A model generated the notes under the pieces. It was not told where the DNA came from, did no database searches, and saw only the letters and a program-made list of their open reading frames with translations. Below, piece after piece: positions 1 through 11,217 of a DNA stretch of 64,000 nt. This stretch comes from Gossypium raimondii (lineage: Eukaryota > Streptophyta > Magnoliopsida > Malvales > Malvaceae). How positions within the stretch are numbered: position 1 is the first letter of the stretch; each line of letters begins with the position of its first letter. The position numbers were made by a program, and so were the translations under genes. The DNA is taken from the NCBI RefSeq assembly GCF_025698545.1, contig NC_068570.1:60283924-60347923 (forward strand), given 5' to 3'.

Positions 1-310
1 TGTATGGTCTTCTCTATTCACACCGCTTGTACCAATCGAAAGCTCTCATTCCCTTTATTTTCAACAATTTAGCTTTTTTTTTCTTAAATAACTTTAAACA
101 TTGTGAATTTACGAAACAAAATCTAATTCTTCTTAGATATTTGACATTAACCGTCAAATCTACTTAGATCTCAAGTATGTTCTTTTATTCGTTGATGGAT
201 ATTGATCTATTGTAATAATCTAGTGACTTAAATAAAAACTTTAGAATACTTCAATGACAGCTTTGTAAATTTTTTTAAGTTGAATAATCAAAATGTAAAT
301 TTAACCATAA
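1..310. repeat. Dispersed repeat fragment, related to 30470-30840
   Basis: This AT-rich stretch shares its order of short blocks with 30470-30840 in the same orientation. The shared blocks include a 'cgaaagctct' start, a 'gatatt/gatgaatact' middle and a 'cttaaataaaaactttagaata' type end leading to 'aagttgaataatcaaaatg'. The match is degenerate. It looks like a fragment of a dispersed non-coding element. No coding potential is visible, and the left end is cut by the window. Confidence 0.5.
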
Positions 311-678
311 AAGAAATTGAAGGCAGAGGGATAGATTAGAAGGCAAAATGACCATCCAATCCATCTTTTACTTTAGGAGCTAAGAGTGAAATTGAGAGAA
401 AAAGGGGAAGGCCCAATCCCCAATAACAAAAGAGTGCTCTGAACAAAGAAAAAAAAAGGTGCAATCTTACTATTATTATATTAGTGTCCAAGTGGTCCCT
501 CCCAAGAAGCATCCTTTTGTTTTCTTTCTATGTGCCTCTAGTCTACCACTTTTTATAATACAATATTATTGTGAAATATTTGCGTTTGTTGAATAGTCGT
601 GATCTTTTTACATAAAAAAAGGGCAACGGTGGCGTGTACTGTGTAGTATACAATGATATATGGCTCTAGAAAATTATA

Positions 679-688
679 TTATAAAAAA
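679..688 (+). promoter_or_regulatory. Candidate TATA box of the WAV3-like gene
   Basis: The motif ttataaaaaa lies about 220 bp upstream of the ATG at 908 and is followed by a CT-rich leader around 780-850, as is common in plant 5' UTRs. This is inferred from position and composition only. Confidence 0.4.
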
Positions 689-907
689 ACAGTGGAGGTG
701 ACACCAAACACTCATTCAACAAACAGCAAACAAAGGGGCTGGTTAAGACCTTAGAGAGTGGTAGACATTTTTGCAGATTTTGCAGACCTCTGTCCCCGTT
801 TCTCTATTTCTTTCTTTCTTTTACTCTTTTTCTTTTTCACATCCTTCTGTTATCTTCAGTACCATCACCAAAATTTGGAAGCTTGAAGAAGAAGAAGAAA
901 GAGGGCA

Positions 908-3458
908 ATGGGGGTAGGTTCAACTGCATCTTCTAAGCTCAAAAAAGCGGCTAAAAAAATGGTGGTCGCTGCATGTGGTTCTTTCTCAAAGAATACTCCT
1001 CCTTCTCCTCCTCCTCCTCCTGCTGCTGTAAGCCTTTTTTTTAGCTTCAATATTTTAGATTAAAGATCCCTTTTTCTTTTGGGGGTATGGAATGTGGAAG
1101 ATTGGGTTAATCTTTTCTTTTTTTTTTTTTGTTATGGCTTGTTGTCCATAATGTTAAAAGCATTGAATGATTCAAAGAGAACCCAATTCCTTATTTTTGC
1201 AACAATTTCAATTGCTTTTGGATGGCAGCTCTAATGTTATTATGTTAATGAATGTAGATGTCAATGTCACCATTGAAACCAAAGAATAAGTTTGAAGCAG
1301 TATCAGCTGGAATTGAAGCAGAATCCATCACCAACCATAATGACCTTGCATCTAAGGTAACCCCTTTTTGATAAGCTAAAAAACACTCAATTTTCTGAAA
1401 GAAATTTCATATGATACTAGTAGAGATTATACAGCAGTTAAAGAGATTAGGAAGGCAGTGTTTTAGCTCGGTTATTTCGTGTAGCCGATCTTAAGAAGTG
1501 GCGGTCGATTGTCTAGGTTTCGAATCTCATCATCTGTGATCCTTTCCTTTCTCCCCAGGCAAAGGCTTTGAACATTTTAGCGCTCAAAAGGCTAGGAATT
1601 TGTGACTTTAAAGTAGAAAAAGGTAGAGTAATACACACTCTTAGAATCCGAATTCCGATAACCCTCGCCTCTCATCGTTGAGATGGGAAAGTGTGAGAGA
1701 TATCTTATTTAGAGAGTAAGTTATTCGAGCTGTACAAACTCGCTACTTTACCTTCAATTCTACTAAGTTCCCTTTTTCTCTAGATTCATGATCTGGACAT
1801 TTGTCGCAGTGAATCTAATTGGAACTGCACAAAACATTAGAAAATTTACATGTTAATCACAAATGTTTGCTGAAATTCCTACTATGATATTTACTTATAC
1901 CTTTGTAGTGATATTTATATAGTATTTTTAGCTTTTGGTAACACAGGAAAAATTTCATTCTCTAGCTATCTAGATCCTGAGAATGATGGCAACATTCAAT
2001 CGATTTCATTTCGTGATTGTTTAACATGGATTTTCTTTCACTATTTGTGGATTGCTGCAGAATATATGTGCAATATGTTTGGAGGTTCTGAGTTACAGTT
2101 CTGGTAGCAGTCCAGGGCAAGCAATATTTACAGCTCAGTGTTCTCATGCATTCCACTTTTCCTGCATATCCTCGAATGTTCGCCATGGTAGCATCACCTG
2201 CCCTATTTGTCGTGCTCATTGGACCCAGTTGCCACGCAACTTAAATCCACCTGCATGTTCACTCTCTTGCAACCAAAATGACCCTGTTTTTCGTATCCTG
2301 GACGATTCTATTGCTACTTTCCGGGTTCATAGACGCTCCTTCCTTCGATCAGCACGCTATGATGATGATGACCCTATTGAGCCTGATCACACTCAAAATC
2401 ATCCCCGTATTGATTTAGCTTTGGTTCCCCTCCAACCAACAGTTTTGACTCACCCTTGCTGCTTTCGGCATCAACCCGGTTCACATCCATCTTTTCAGAT
2501 GCCGGGAGTTGGGCACGTCTCAAACCATCATCACCATCATCATCACTTCAGCAGCTCCTCCTCATCAACTTTACAGTTGCAACCACCAAGTGGACAAACA
2601 CCTTCCTACATGTGCTCCCCCTCAAACAGTAGACCAGCCTATCTCAGCATAAAATTAGCACATCCACGAGCTACGGACATGGTCTTGATTGCAAGCCCCA
2701 ACGGACCGCACTTGAGGCTTCTAAAACAGTCCATGGCATTAGTGGTATTCTCCCTCCGACCAATTGATCGTTTGGCCATCGTCACATACTCATCTGCTGC
2801 AGCACGTGTGTTCCCTCTCCGGTGCATGACATCCTACGGAAAGAGAACGGCCTTACAAGTTATCGATCGCCTTTTCTACATGGGTCAAGCTGATCCAATA
2901 GAAGGGCTCAAGAAAGGGATAAAGATACTCGAAGATCGTGCACATAAGAATCCACAGTCATGCATCTTACATTTGTCTGATAGTCCAACGAGATCATACC
3001 ACGCCATGAACCTTCAATTCCCTATTCCTATACATCGGTTTCACATCGGATTCGGCTTTGGCACCTCTAATGGGTTTGTAATGCATGAATTTGAAGAGTT
3101 CCTAACACAATTATTGGGAGGTGTAGTTAGAGAAGTTCAATTGAGAATTGGGGAGGAAGGGCGGATCATAAGGCTTGGGGATCTACGAGGTGGCGAAGAG
3201 AGAAGGATATTAATGGACTTAGGTGAGTGTGTACATGTATCTGTAGGGTATAGCTATGTGGAAGGAGGAAGTGAAGAATGCATGAAAACAGGGGAAACAA
3301 TGGTGAGTGTAGAGGATAAGAGGGAAACAGAAGATGGGAACAGAGAGAATGGTATTAACATTGTTGGGGGAAGGACAAGCAGTGTTGAGAATTGGGATTA
3401 CCATGATCCTTACATGGCTAGAAGATGGGCTAAGCATTTGCATGGATACAGGTTCTGA
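908..3458 (+). CDS. WAV3-like RING-H2 E3 ubiquitin ligase with a degenerate von Willebrand A domain
   Basis: Three exons (908-1027, 1258-1356, 2061-3458) join in phase 0 into 538 aa. The ATG at 908 opens a basic, proline-rich N-terminus. The RING-H2 finger follows at residues 76-123: Cys76, Cys79, Cys100, His102, His105, Cys108, Cys120, Cys123. An acidic YDDDDPIEP motif typical of the WAV3 family comes next, then a run of seven histidines and a serine run near residues 228-242, then a von Willebrand A-like domain at about 268-392. Proteins of this family ubiquitinate substrates; Arabidopsis WAV3 and its relatives act in root gravitropism. The vWA metal-site motif DxSxS is replaced by ASPNG, and the protein is shorter than WAV3 (about 700 aa), so metal-dependent binding is doubtful. 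The family is clear, but the exact orthologue is not. Confidence 0.9.
1455..1560 (+). repeat. Possible tRNA-derived SINE remnant in intron 2 of the ligase gene
   Basis: A pol III A-box-like sequence (tagctcggtta, 1464-1474) is followed about 42 bp later by a B-box-like sequence (ggtttcgaatctc, 1516-1528) and then a pyrimidine-rich tract. This order and spacing fit the head of a plant SINE. The B box has one extra base against the consensus, and no poly(A) tail or target duplication is obvious, so the call is tentative. Confidence 0.35.
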
Positions 3459-4385
3459 ATCTGAAATCAAGCTACCCCAAAATCCCACTGTAGATATATG
3501 GCTTCACATTTCATTCATTTTCCACAGGGATTTTGGTCATTCAATCCAATGGCTTATCCTCTATAATATATACTCCAAAATCTTTCAAGATATCTAATTT
3601 TATTGGTGCAACACTTGAACTTCATTGTTCATTTGAGTCAATTATTCCATCAGTTAGGATAAAGTTTAGGACTTTGTTGATTGTGTTGTTGGTTGGGATT
3701 GGAAAAATCACACCATTAATTAATACTATATATATATATATATTATAAGGTGATTATTTTGGTAGTTTGGGACTACAAATTTATTTCTTTGATTGAAATG
3801 ACTTTTATGTTGAAATGATTAAAAAGAATCTAATATGAAAAATATTTAATCAAGAAGTTATGCAATTTTCCATAAAAAAAAAAAGGTTGTGCAGTTCTAT
3901 TTTGTCCAGCAACCACCCTTGGTGAATGCTCTCTATTATAACAATATGATTAAATTAGTACCTATTATTAAAAGGATTGTTTAGAAAATATCATTTATTA
4001 TTTAGTAAAGTTAATATTTTTAAATCACATATGTTTGTAACAGTGCATATAGATGGAATTTTTAATAGAAATGATCGATTTATTTTTTAATTTAATGCAT
4101 AGAGATTATTTACCTATTTATTTAAATAAAAGAACAAAATACAATCGACTCCAAATATAGGAATTTCGTTATATTTTTACTTATTTGTTTGTATATTTGG
4201 CCATCAACCATACTTTATTTGATCACAATGGCAAAGCAAATTATGTTTTAAAAAAATGGAGAAAAAAGAAGAAGAAATGATGGTAATATTGTTAGTAATT
4301 CAACTTAATTAATGAATTATTAAAAATAAAAAATGTTAATATTTTAATATTATAATGAATAATTACTTTGGTTTTAATAAATTTA
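3459..4385. other. Intergenic, AT-rich
   Basis: This holds the 3' flank of the ligase gene, a short (TA)n run at about 3726-3744, and AT-rich sequence with poly(A) tracts. No gene, RNA or recognisable element was found. Confidence 0.5.
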
Positions 4386-4821
4386 AGGGTAAATTGTAAA
4401 AATAGTCACTTTTGTTTACTTCAGATTGTTTGAAATGTTACGTTTTAGTTATTTACGTCATCATTTTGTTACGAAGTGGTCACTCTACTGTTAAGCTCCG
4501 TTACCTCCCTAACTGCGGTCCTACGTGGCAATCCAAATGAGTTTTAAATGCCAACTTGGATGTCCAGTTACTGAGATAAAAATAGGTTTTTAATTAAATA
4601 AAATTAATTTAGATTGTCACGTAGGACATCCAAGTTGGCATTTAAAACCTATTTGGACTGCCACGTATGACTGCCGTTAGGGAGGTAACAGAGCTTAACG
4701 GTAGAGTGACTACTTCGTAACAAAACGATAACGTAAATGACTAAAACGTAACATTTCAAATATAAGTGACTAAAGTGTAATCTGAAGCAAACAAAAATGA
4801 CTATTTTTGTAGTTTACTCTA
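4386..4821. mobile_element. Foldback (long terminal inverted repeat) DNA element, MULE/MITE-like
   Basis: The left arm (about 4386-4565) reappears as its reverse complement in the right arm (about 4610-4821). Examples are taaattgtaaaaatagtca at the left against tgactatttttgtagtttac at the right, and ccaacttggatgtcc in the left arm against its complement, ggacatccaagttgg, in the right. Only about 45-50 AT-rich bases separate the arms, so almost the whole unit is palindromic. No transposase is encoded. The structure fits a non-autonomous foldback transposon. A target duplication could not be fixed because the flanks are themselves AT-rich. Confidence 0.8.
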
Positions 4822-5219
4822 AACTTAAATAACAAAAGTTTAGACAGTATTTTCACCTATAAATATATATTTTTATTTTTATTTGTAAGTAAATAGATAT
4901 TTATAATAATTATTTACCAATCAAACTTAATTCCAAACTATACTGTATATAGCATAAAAATAGAAAGAAAAATGGAAATTATTGAGTAGTAGAACAAGTA
5001 TGGAAGTAGAAGGTTGAAAATGGATAAATTAAATTGTAAAGGGCGTCGGAGCAACAGCAAGAGTCCAGTCCCAGCCCCAGCCCCAGCCCCAGCGGTTTGA
5101 GTGGCTTGTTTTTTGCTTTTAACCATTTGCGGTTCAATTCCTTTGTTCGATTGTTCCTCTTGCAGCTTGGCCATCAGCAGCAGGGTGGATGTGAGATTTG
5201 TTACAGTGAAACAACAAAA

Positions 5220-8119
5220 ATGGATATGTATCATCCAAGTTCAAGGCTCTCATCACAAGAAGAAATGCTTAATAATCTCAATCGCAAAGCTATAGGAGAG
5301 CCTTACCTCGTCTTGACTTCCGATCCTAAGCCTCGTCTCCGTTGGACTGCTGACCTCCATGACCGATTCGTCGACGCCGTCACTCAACTTGGTGGCCCTA
5401 ACAGTAGGATTTCCTTTTTCTTCTTTCAATTTCTTTCTTTCTTTTTTAGTAGTTCTTTCTGGGTTTTTGTTCATCGCCTCTAATTTTACAATCCGAACCA
5501 CCTTTATTTATGTTACATTAAGAAATAAGCATTATCTGCCTGGTTATTTTCATGATGCCCGACATTTGTGAAAATAAAAACTCTGTAACTGGCTGTAAAG
5601 ATGTGATTTTCTGCTATTAGTTTACTTGTGGGCGAATTGCCTTCAAAGCTGACCAAAAAAAAAAAAGAAACTTAATTTGCCATTGTAATTAGGTAGTTAA
5701 ATGATAGCTGATTTTGCTGAAACCAAGTGAAACTTGATTTGATCTTAAACTTAATTTGGCATTGCACAGCTTATTCTAATCTAAGATCCAAGTTCCTAGC
5801 AGTATGTGCGGCAAAACCAGGAAGCATAGAGTTAGAAATGAGTATATCCAACTGTAAATTGGGATAGCTCTTATAGAGGTTAAGTTAGTAGAAATTTGTT
5901 TATGTTGGTTTGGTCGCATAAGCAGATGGAGTGATGCATCTATTAGAAGAATGGAGCAAATTGATGTTGCATAGGTTAAAAGGTTTAAGGAGTGGAAAGA
6001 AAAAAGACATATAGAACTTAAAGAGAGGATGATAGTTACTAGGATGATAAGGATTTTATGTGTTCAATGTAATTTTTTGTCTTTATTTTGTAGCCAACCC
6101 TAAATATATTAGAATTAGGGCTTATTGATTGGGTTTGGTTTGATTTTAAGGAACAACTTAAACTTATGAATTATAAGTTGTGCGCTATTTCTTACGAGGT
6201 TGCTAATTAAAATAATAATTACTAGAATAGTGATAAGAGTAACTCTTCCAATTTTACAACCAATCTGTCAGTCATGCCATTATTCCAAAGCAACATAATT
6301 CATTTCATTTAATGGTTGTCACTATCTTGCTTCCCAACATAGGCATATTTCCCCTGAAATTGAGAAGTTTGCCTGTTTGTACCATAATGGGTTTTTGCTG
6401 GCCATTACCAGTACTTGTTAGTCTTATGTACGTTGTCCTTGTCAAATTATTTTCTTACATGCATTATAATGTTGGAATATTCCTTTCTTAGCTATGTGAT
6501 AAACTGTTGGTCTTCTTGAGTATCTGATTCAGCCTATGTTTTTATGTTAAGTCTATTTTTGGCTAATCATAATTATAATGAATTCTGTATTTTATGTTAT
6601 TTCTTCTGATAATGCATAGCATAACTACTGCAGAAGCTACACCAAAGGCTATCATGCGGACAATGAATGTGAAAGGCTTGACTCTTTTTCACTTAAAGAG
6701 TCACCTGCAGGTTTCTTCATTCTTTTCAATTTTTACCTAGTCAAATTTTTTTTACAAACTCATAGTTTTTGTTAGAAATGATTCTCTTCTGGACATATTA
6801 TACTGTGTGATATTTTCATTGTCGTACAGAAATACAGGTTAGGTAAGCAGTCAGGGAAGGATATGGGTGAGGGACCAAAAGATGGTTGGTTCAGCTCTAA
6901 CTCTTTTTCTTTCTTAGTGTATACTTCTATGCTACTGTAAATGAATCTGGCTAATTTGAATCTTAATTTTAAGTTTCTTTCACCAAAATGATTTACTTTC
7001 ATTGTCTATCTTTTCAGATTTATAAAGTGAACTAAAATATTTTGGTGACTGATTTGAATTGGATGGATGTGTATTTGGGTATTAATTTATAAGGTAATCT
7101 GTGATAAGTATTTAAAACTTGAGACTGAATTTTCTTTTTCTGATTTTCATAAAGGGATGTCAGCTTCATATCTTTTAGAAAGCCCTGGAACCAATAATTC
7201 TACAATTAACTTGTCAACTGCTGACTTGAATGAGTGAGAATTTTCATCTTTTGTGTGAAAAGTATGATTTTGTTGCTAGTATGTCAAATTTTAAGCTAAG
7301 TTCCGGATGTAAATGAGTTTTACGTGTAGGGGTTATGAGGTAAGGGAGGCATTAAGGGCACAGATGGAAGTACAGAGTAAATTACATTTGCAACTTGAGG
7401 TAATCTTTTTCATCCTTCTCTAGTACATTCTCTTTTGTAAACGTGGCTGTGAAGTAACCGAATATTTTGCAGTTCATCTTGAATATATCTGGGGTTTTAT
7501 GCAATTCAATAACTTCTATGAGCTTGTGAATGTTGTCTGGAGAAACTTGTAATGAGGCTTATACATGCTTGCAAACAGTAATTGATTGATAGTGGAAAAG
7601 CCTACCAAATATGTTTGATAGAACCCTCAGGATCATTGTCAAGTTGGTTCTCAAGCTGGGTAATGTCATTATGTTTTTCCTGTACAGGCTGAAAAGCACT
7701 TGCAGATTCGCCAGGATGCAGAACGAAAATATATGGCCATGCTTGAGAGAGCTTGTAAGATGCTTGCCGATCATTTTATTGGAAGTGGTGCAGTTACCGA
7801 AACAGATAACCTGGAATTTGGTTGTAAGATGCTGAGAAATTATTCTGTTGATCCACTGGGATTTTACTCCTCCCAATCCGCTGAGGTGGAGAATGCATGC
7901 GACCAGGAAGAAGAAATGCCATCCGGTCTGCATTCACAGAGGGGCGATGGTTCTACTGAAAGCTGCCTAACTTCACAGGAGAGTCCAGGAGGATTAACAA
8001 TGGAGGGATCACCTGTTGAAGGGAAGAAAAAGATGGTCAACATGGAGGCAACAACAGGATCTGTGATATGGGGTGATACCAGGGTTAATCCCCAAGGGCT
8101 AACTGGTTATGGAATGTAG
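5220..8119 (+). CDS. MYB-CC (GARP) transcription factor, PHL11-like
   Basis: Six exons (5220-5403, 6634-6710, 6830-6884, 7155-7233, 7330-7399, 7688-8119) join to 298 aa with consistent phases. The start is the ATG opening MDMYHPSSR, because the upstream frame lacks family similarity. The GARP/MYB DNA-binding domain covers about residues 37-92, with PKPRLRWTADLHDRF and the SHLQKYR signature in the recognition helix. The MYB-CC coiled coil (about 133-185) has the REALRAQMEVQSKLHLQLE start but the divergent continuation EAEKHLQIRQDAERKYMAML. PHR1-clade factors bind P1BS-like sites as dimers and act in phosphate and stress responses. The remaining C-terminus is acidic and Ser/Gly-rich. The gene lies about 3 kb upstream of a second MYB-CC gene in the same orientation. 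The subgroup name PHL11 is from memory. Confidence 0.9.
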
Positions 8120-8442
8120 AGATGTAAAATGAGTGCTACTCTTTTATGTTTGCTCAAGTTATTATTATAGTATCAAGTGAAAAAAGATGGTGATATATCT
8201 TTTGGTTATTAGTGAGAGTTTGTCTCAAAATTGTAAATCCAAAGTTGCTTATGCAGTGCTCTAAAATATCAAAAACATGTAGTCAGTCTCTTAGAATATA
8301 TTGACGTATGCTGATTTTATTGGAAATTTATGGAATCTCTGAATTCCAAACTAGGAATGAACTTTGTGTATTCTTGGTTTTAACTCTTCGATCTTAACTT
8401 TTGGTGTTGCAGGCATCTAAGGTTATGATTCAATGGAGGTTG

Positions 8443-8641
8443 GACCGGGGGTATTGGTCTAGACTGCATTGAATCGATTGATCGGTTGAAGTGAACAAAA
8501 AAATCAGTTAAATCGGGCGATTGAGTTGGTAAAACCAAAATTTTTAATAAATTTATAAATAATTTATTTAATCGAATCGGATCTATGATCGAATCAGCGA
8601 AACCAATTTAACCACCGGGTCAGTCCACTCGGTATTTCCAC
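8443..8641. repeat. Dispersed repeat, imperfectly palindromic GGTT/AACC type
   Basis: This GC-richer island downstream of the PHL11-like gene contains gattgatcggttgaag and, further on, aaccaatttaaccaccggg in partly inverse order. It resembles widely dispersed non-coding plant repeats. No ORF is present. Confidence 0.35.
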
Positions 8642-11217
8642 TTGACGGGCGGAAATGGAAAGGCCACATAAAATAGAAAACAAACGAGATATAATAATTA
8701 ATTAACGGAACAGTCAAGACGAGAAAAGACAGAAATTACCGGAATCATTGAGGAATGGACGGAATATAACAGGGTAGATTCTGTGGAAGGCCGGTCGCTA
8801 CAGGCCAATATTTAATTTCTTTATAATTTTACAAATACTAAATAGAAATATTAATTAAATACTTCTTTATCAGTTCTATGATACTATTGTTTTCGACTCA
8901 TAATGATAACCTTGACAAATAAAAACAATTTATTTATTTTTATTGATATATTTTTAATAATATTTTATTGATATTAAACATTATGAGTTTATAATTAATT
9001 GCTTTTAAAATTAAAAAAACACAAAAATTATTATTAAGTATGTAATGAGAACACAGTAATATTTCAAATAATCACCCAGTAATAAATACTTGAAAGTAAT
9101 TTTAATTGATATAATAATAAATTTAGCTCTTGATTTTTATATATTTTGTATAAATGCTGAAAGAATGTGTAAATATTCGGACTAAATTTATTAAATCAAA
9201 GGCTCAATTGATAAAATATATAAAATTTAAGGACTAAATTTTATTATATTAATAAAAACATGTATAGATGAAAATATTTACATTATTATTAATTTACTTT
9301 AGTTGCTCACTTTCGAATTTCAATGAATAATTGTTTTGAATTTTTTTTGAGAAGGATCAATTTGCTCAATATTAAAATTTAAAGGGATCAAAGAGAACTT
9401 TTACCCCAAAAAAAAAAAATTGTCTGGCCGAAAAGCAAATTGCTTTAAAGAATGCTAAACTAAAACGAAAATGTGAAGAAAAAAAAAAAGGAAAGCAGAA
9501 ATAAGCGTCTGGTCTGCGTCTTTGGACCTTTTCGTTGGCTACTTGGCTTTGATTTTGGGGTCCAAAAAATTGGTAATTCTGTTTTTTGCTAAAAAACACT
9601 AAAGAACATTTAAATTATAGTTAAGTAAGCCATCGTGACATTGAAGTTATGGTGGGATGCTCATAGATCTGTTTCTGGTATGCTTTGCTTTGCTTTGCTT
9701 TGCTTTCCTCTTTCTCCTCTCTCCATATTCCAAACTTTAACTGCTCTCTACCTTTCTTTTCAGTTTTCTTTTTCGATTTTGGAGTTCAATGAATGGAGTA
9801 GAATTAGGAATTATGTTTGTTTATCCTGTAATTTGTTCCTAATTTAGGGTTTTATATGATAGAGGATTGCATCACATATCTCTTTTTTGACCTAAGAAAA
9901 AACAAGCAAACAAAAAAAAAATCATCTCTTTTCTTCACCTTTCTTGTTTTGAGTTGTATGCTAAGAATATTCATATTTCGAGTATACAATAACAATCAGC
10001 TGGACGCCCCTTTTCTGCTTGTATAAACTTACGCACTTCATTTTTTTTTTGTGTGTTTCTGCCTCTTTTAACTTAAAATTTTCCTAGTTCTAATACCCAT
10101 TTCAGGGACAGTGGGGATATAATGAAGAAATTATATTTCTTATTTAATTAGTTTGTACGTCAGAGGGCTTTTATAAGACTTAAAGAAACATGAATTCTCA
10201 ACTCTAAAAACTAGGAAAACAATCAAAACTGAATATTTAATCTTGTAATTATGGAACAAATTAGGAACAGAATAAAACTAATTTCCTCCAACAACTCAGC
10301 AGGTTTTAGGAAACATATATTTTTTAGAAGCAGAAATCAGGTAAATATGTGAAAGACTGAAGCAGTCAATGTGTATACCTAATATTTGCTTACAATGGAT
10401 AAAACTTAGGTTTTCTTTTCTATTTGACACCTTCACTTCCTTGATCTCTTTAAACTTTTAAGACTGTTTCACGGGTTGTATTACATATGTTATGGTGGTT
10501 TAGTTCAATGGTTGGAGAAAGGGTAGAAATGGATGGAGTGTTCTCAGCTGCATCGAGACAGGCAAAAATGGGGAGTTATATGCAATGTTAGTGCGTAACA
10601 GGAAAATTCAGTAGCTATGGAAATGGTTTAGGGTTGTTTATGATTGCAAGGAGATATTGCTGATGATTCTTCCTCTAATCTGTTGTTTATTTTTGAAGGA
10701 TATATTTTGACCAATTAGAAACTTGTGACTTGTCACGGCTCGCTATAGTCTGCCTTTATGATTACATTTGATTTCAATCACGGTCTTCCTTATTATGAAT
10801 TCTTTGGTTTTGTTCATTATCACATGAATTACATTGACAATAGAAGTTTTTCTAGCAACTTCTGTTAAGGTGATATCATGGAAATATTTCCTTGTTAACT
10901 GCAAAAGTTGACAGATAATTTGATGGTTATAAATGCATTTAGTGATGATATTTATTAAAACAGTAACCTTGAAAAGCGTCATTAGGTGCTTGAGGAAAAT
11001 GCTAAAATAATAAAAAGAGGAGGAAACATTATGGGGTTGGTTGGCTAATGGTGCTAATAATCCTTCTATTCATGCTTTCTTCACCAACCTCTGTGAGACT
11101 GTGAAATTTGCTTCTATGATGCATTTAATTCTTTCTTAGTATGCAATCTAGCTGTGCTTTGCATTTATTATGGTCTTTATGTATCTTTTATTCCCATCGT
11201 TTGTAGATGAACAGCAA
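8642..11217. other. Intergenic region and probable 5' UTR intron of the PHL7-like gene
   Basis: 8642-9370 is AT-rich with no gene. A (tgctt)n microsatellite sits at about 9681-9706. The sequence tttgtag just before 11206 is a good splice acceptor immediately upstream of the PHL7-like start, so a 5' UTR exon probably lies somewhere between 9.4 and 9.7 kb, with a long leader intron following. The leader exon could not be fixed. Confidence 0.4.

Noticed and set aside
5060-5095. CCCAG/CCCCAG repeat upstream of the PHL11-like gene
   Set aside because: A very short microsatellite in the presumed leader; no coding or regulatory support.
5097-5219. Upstream extension of the PHL11-like first exon
   Set aside because: The extension has no family similarity; MYB-CC relatives start at an MYHP/MYxx-type methionine, matching 5220.
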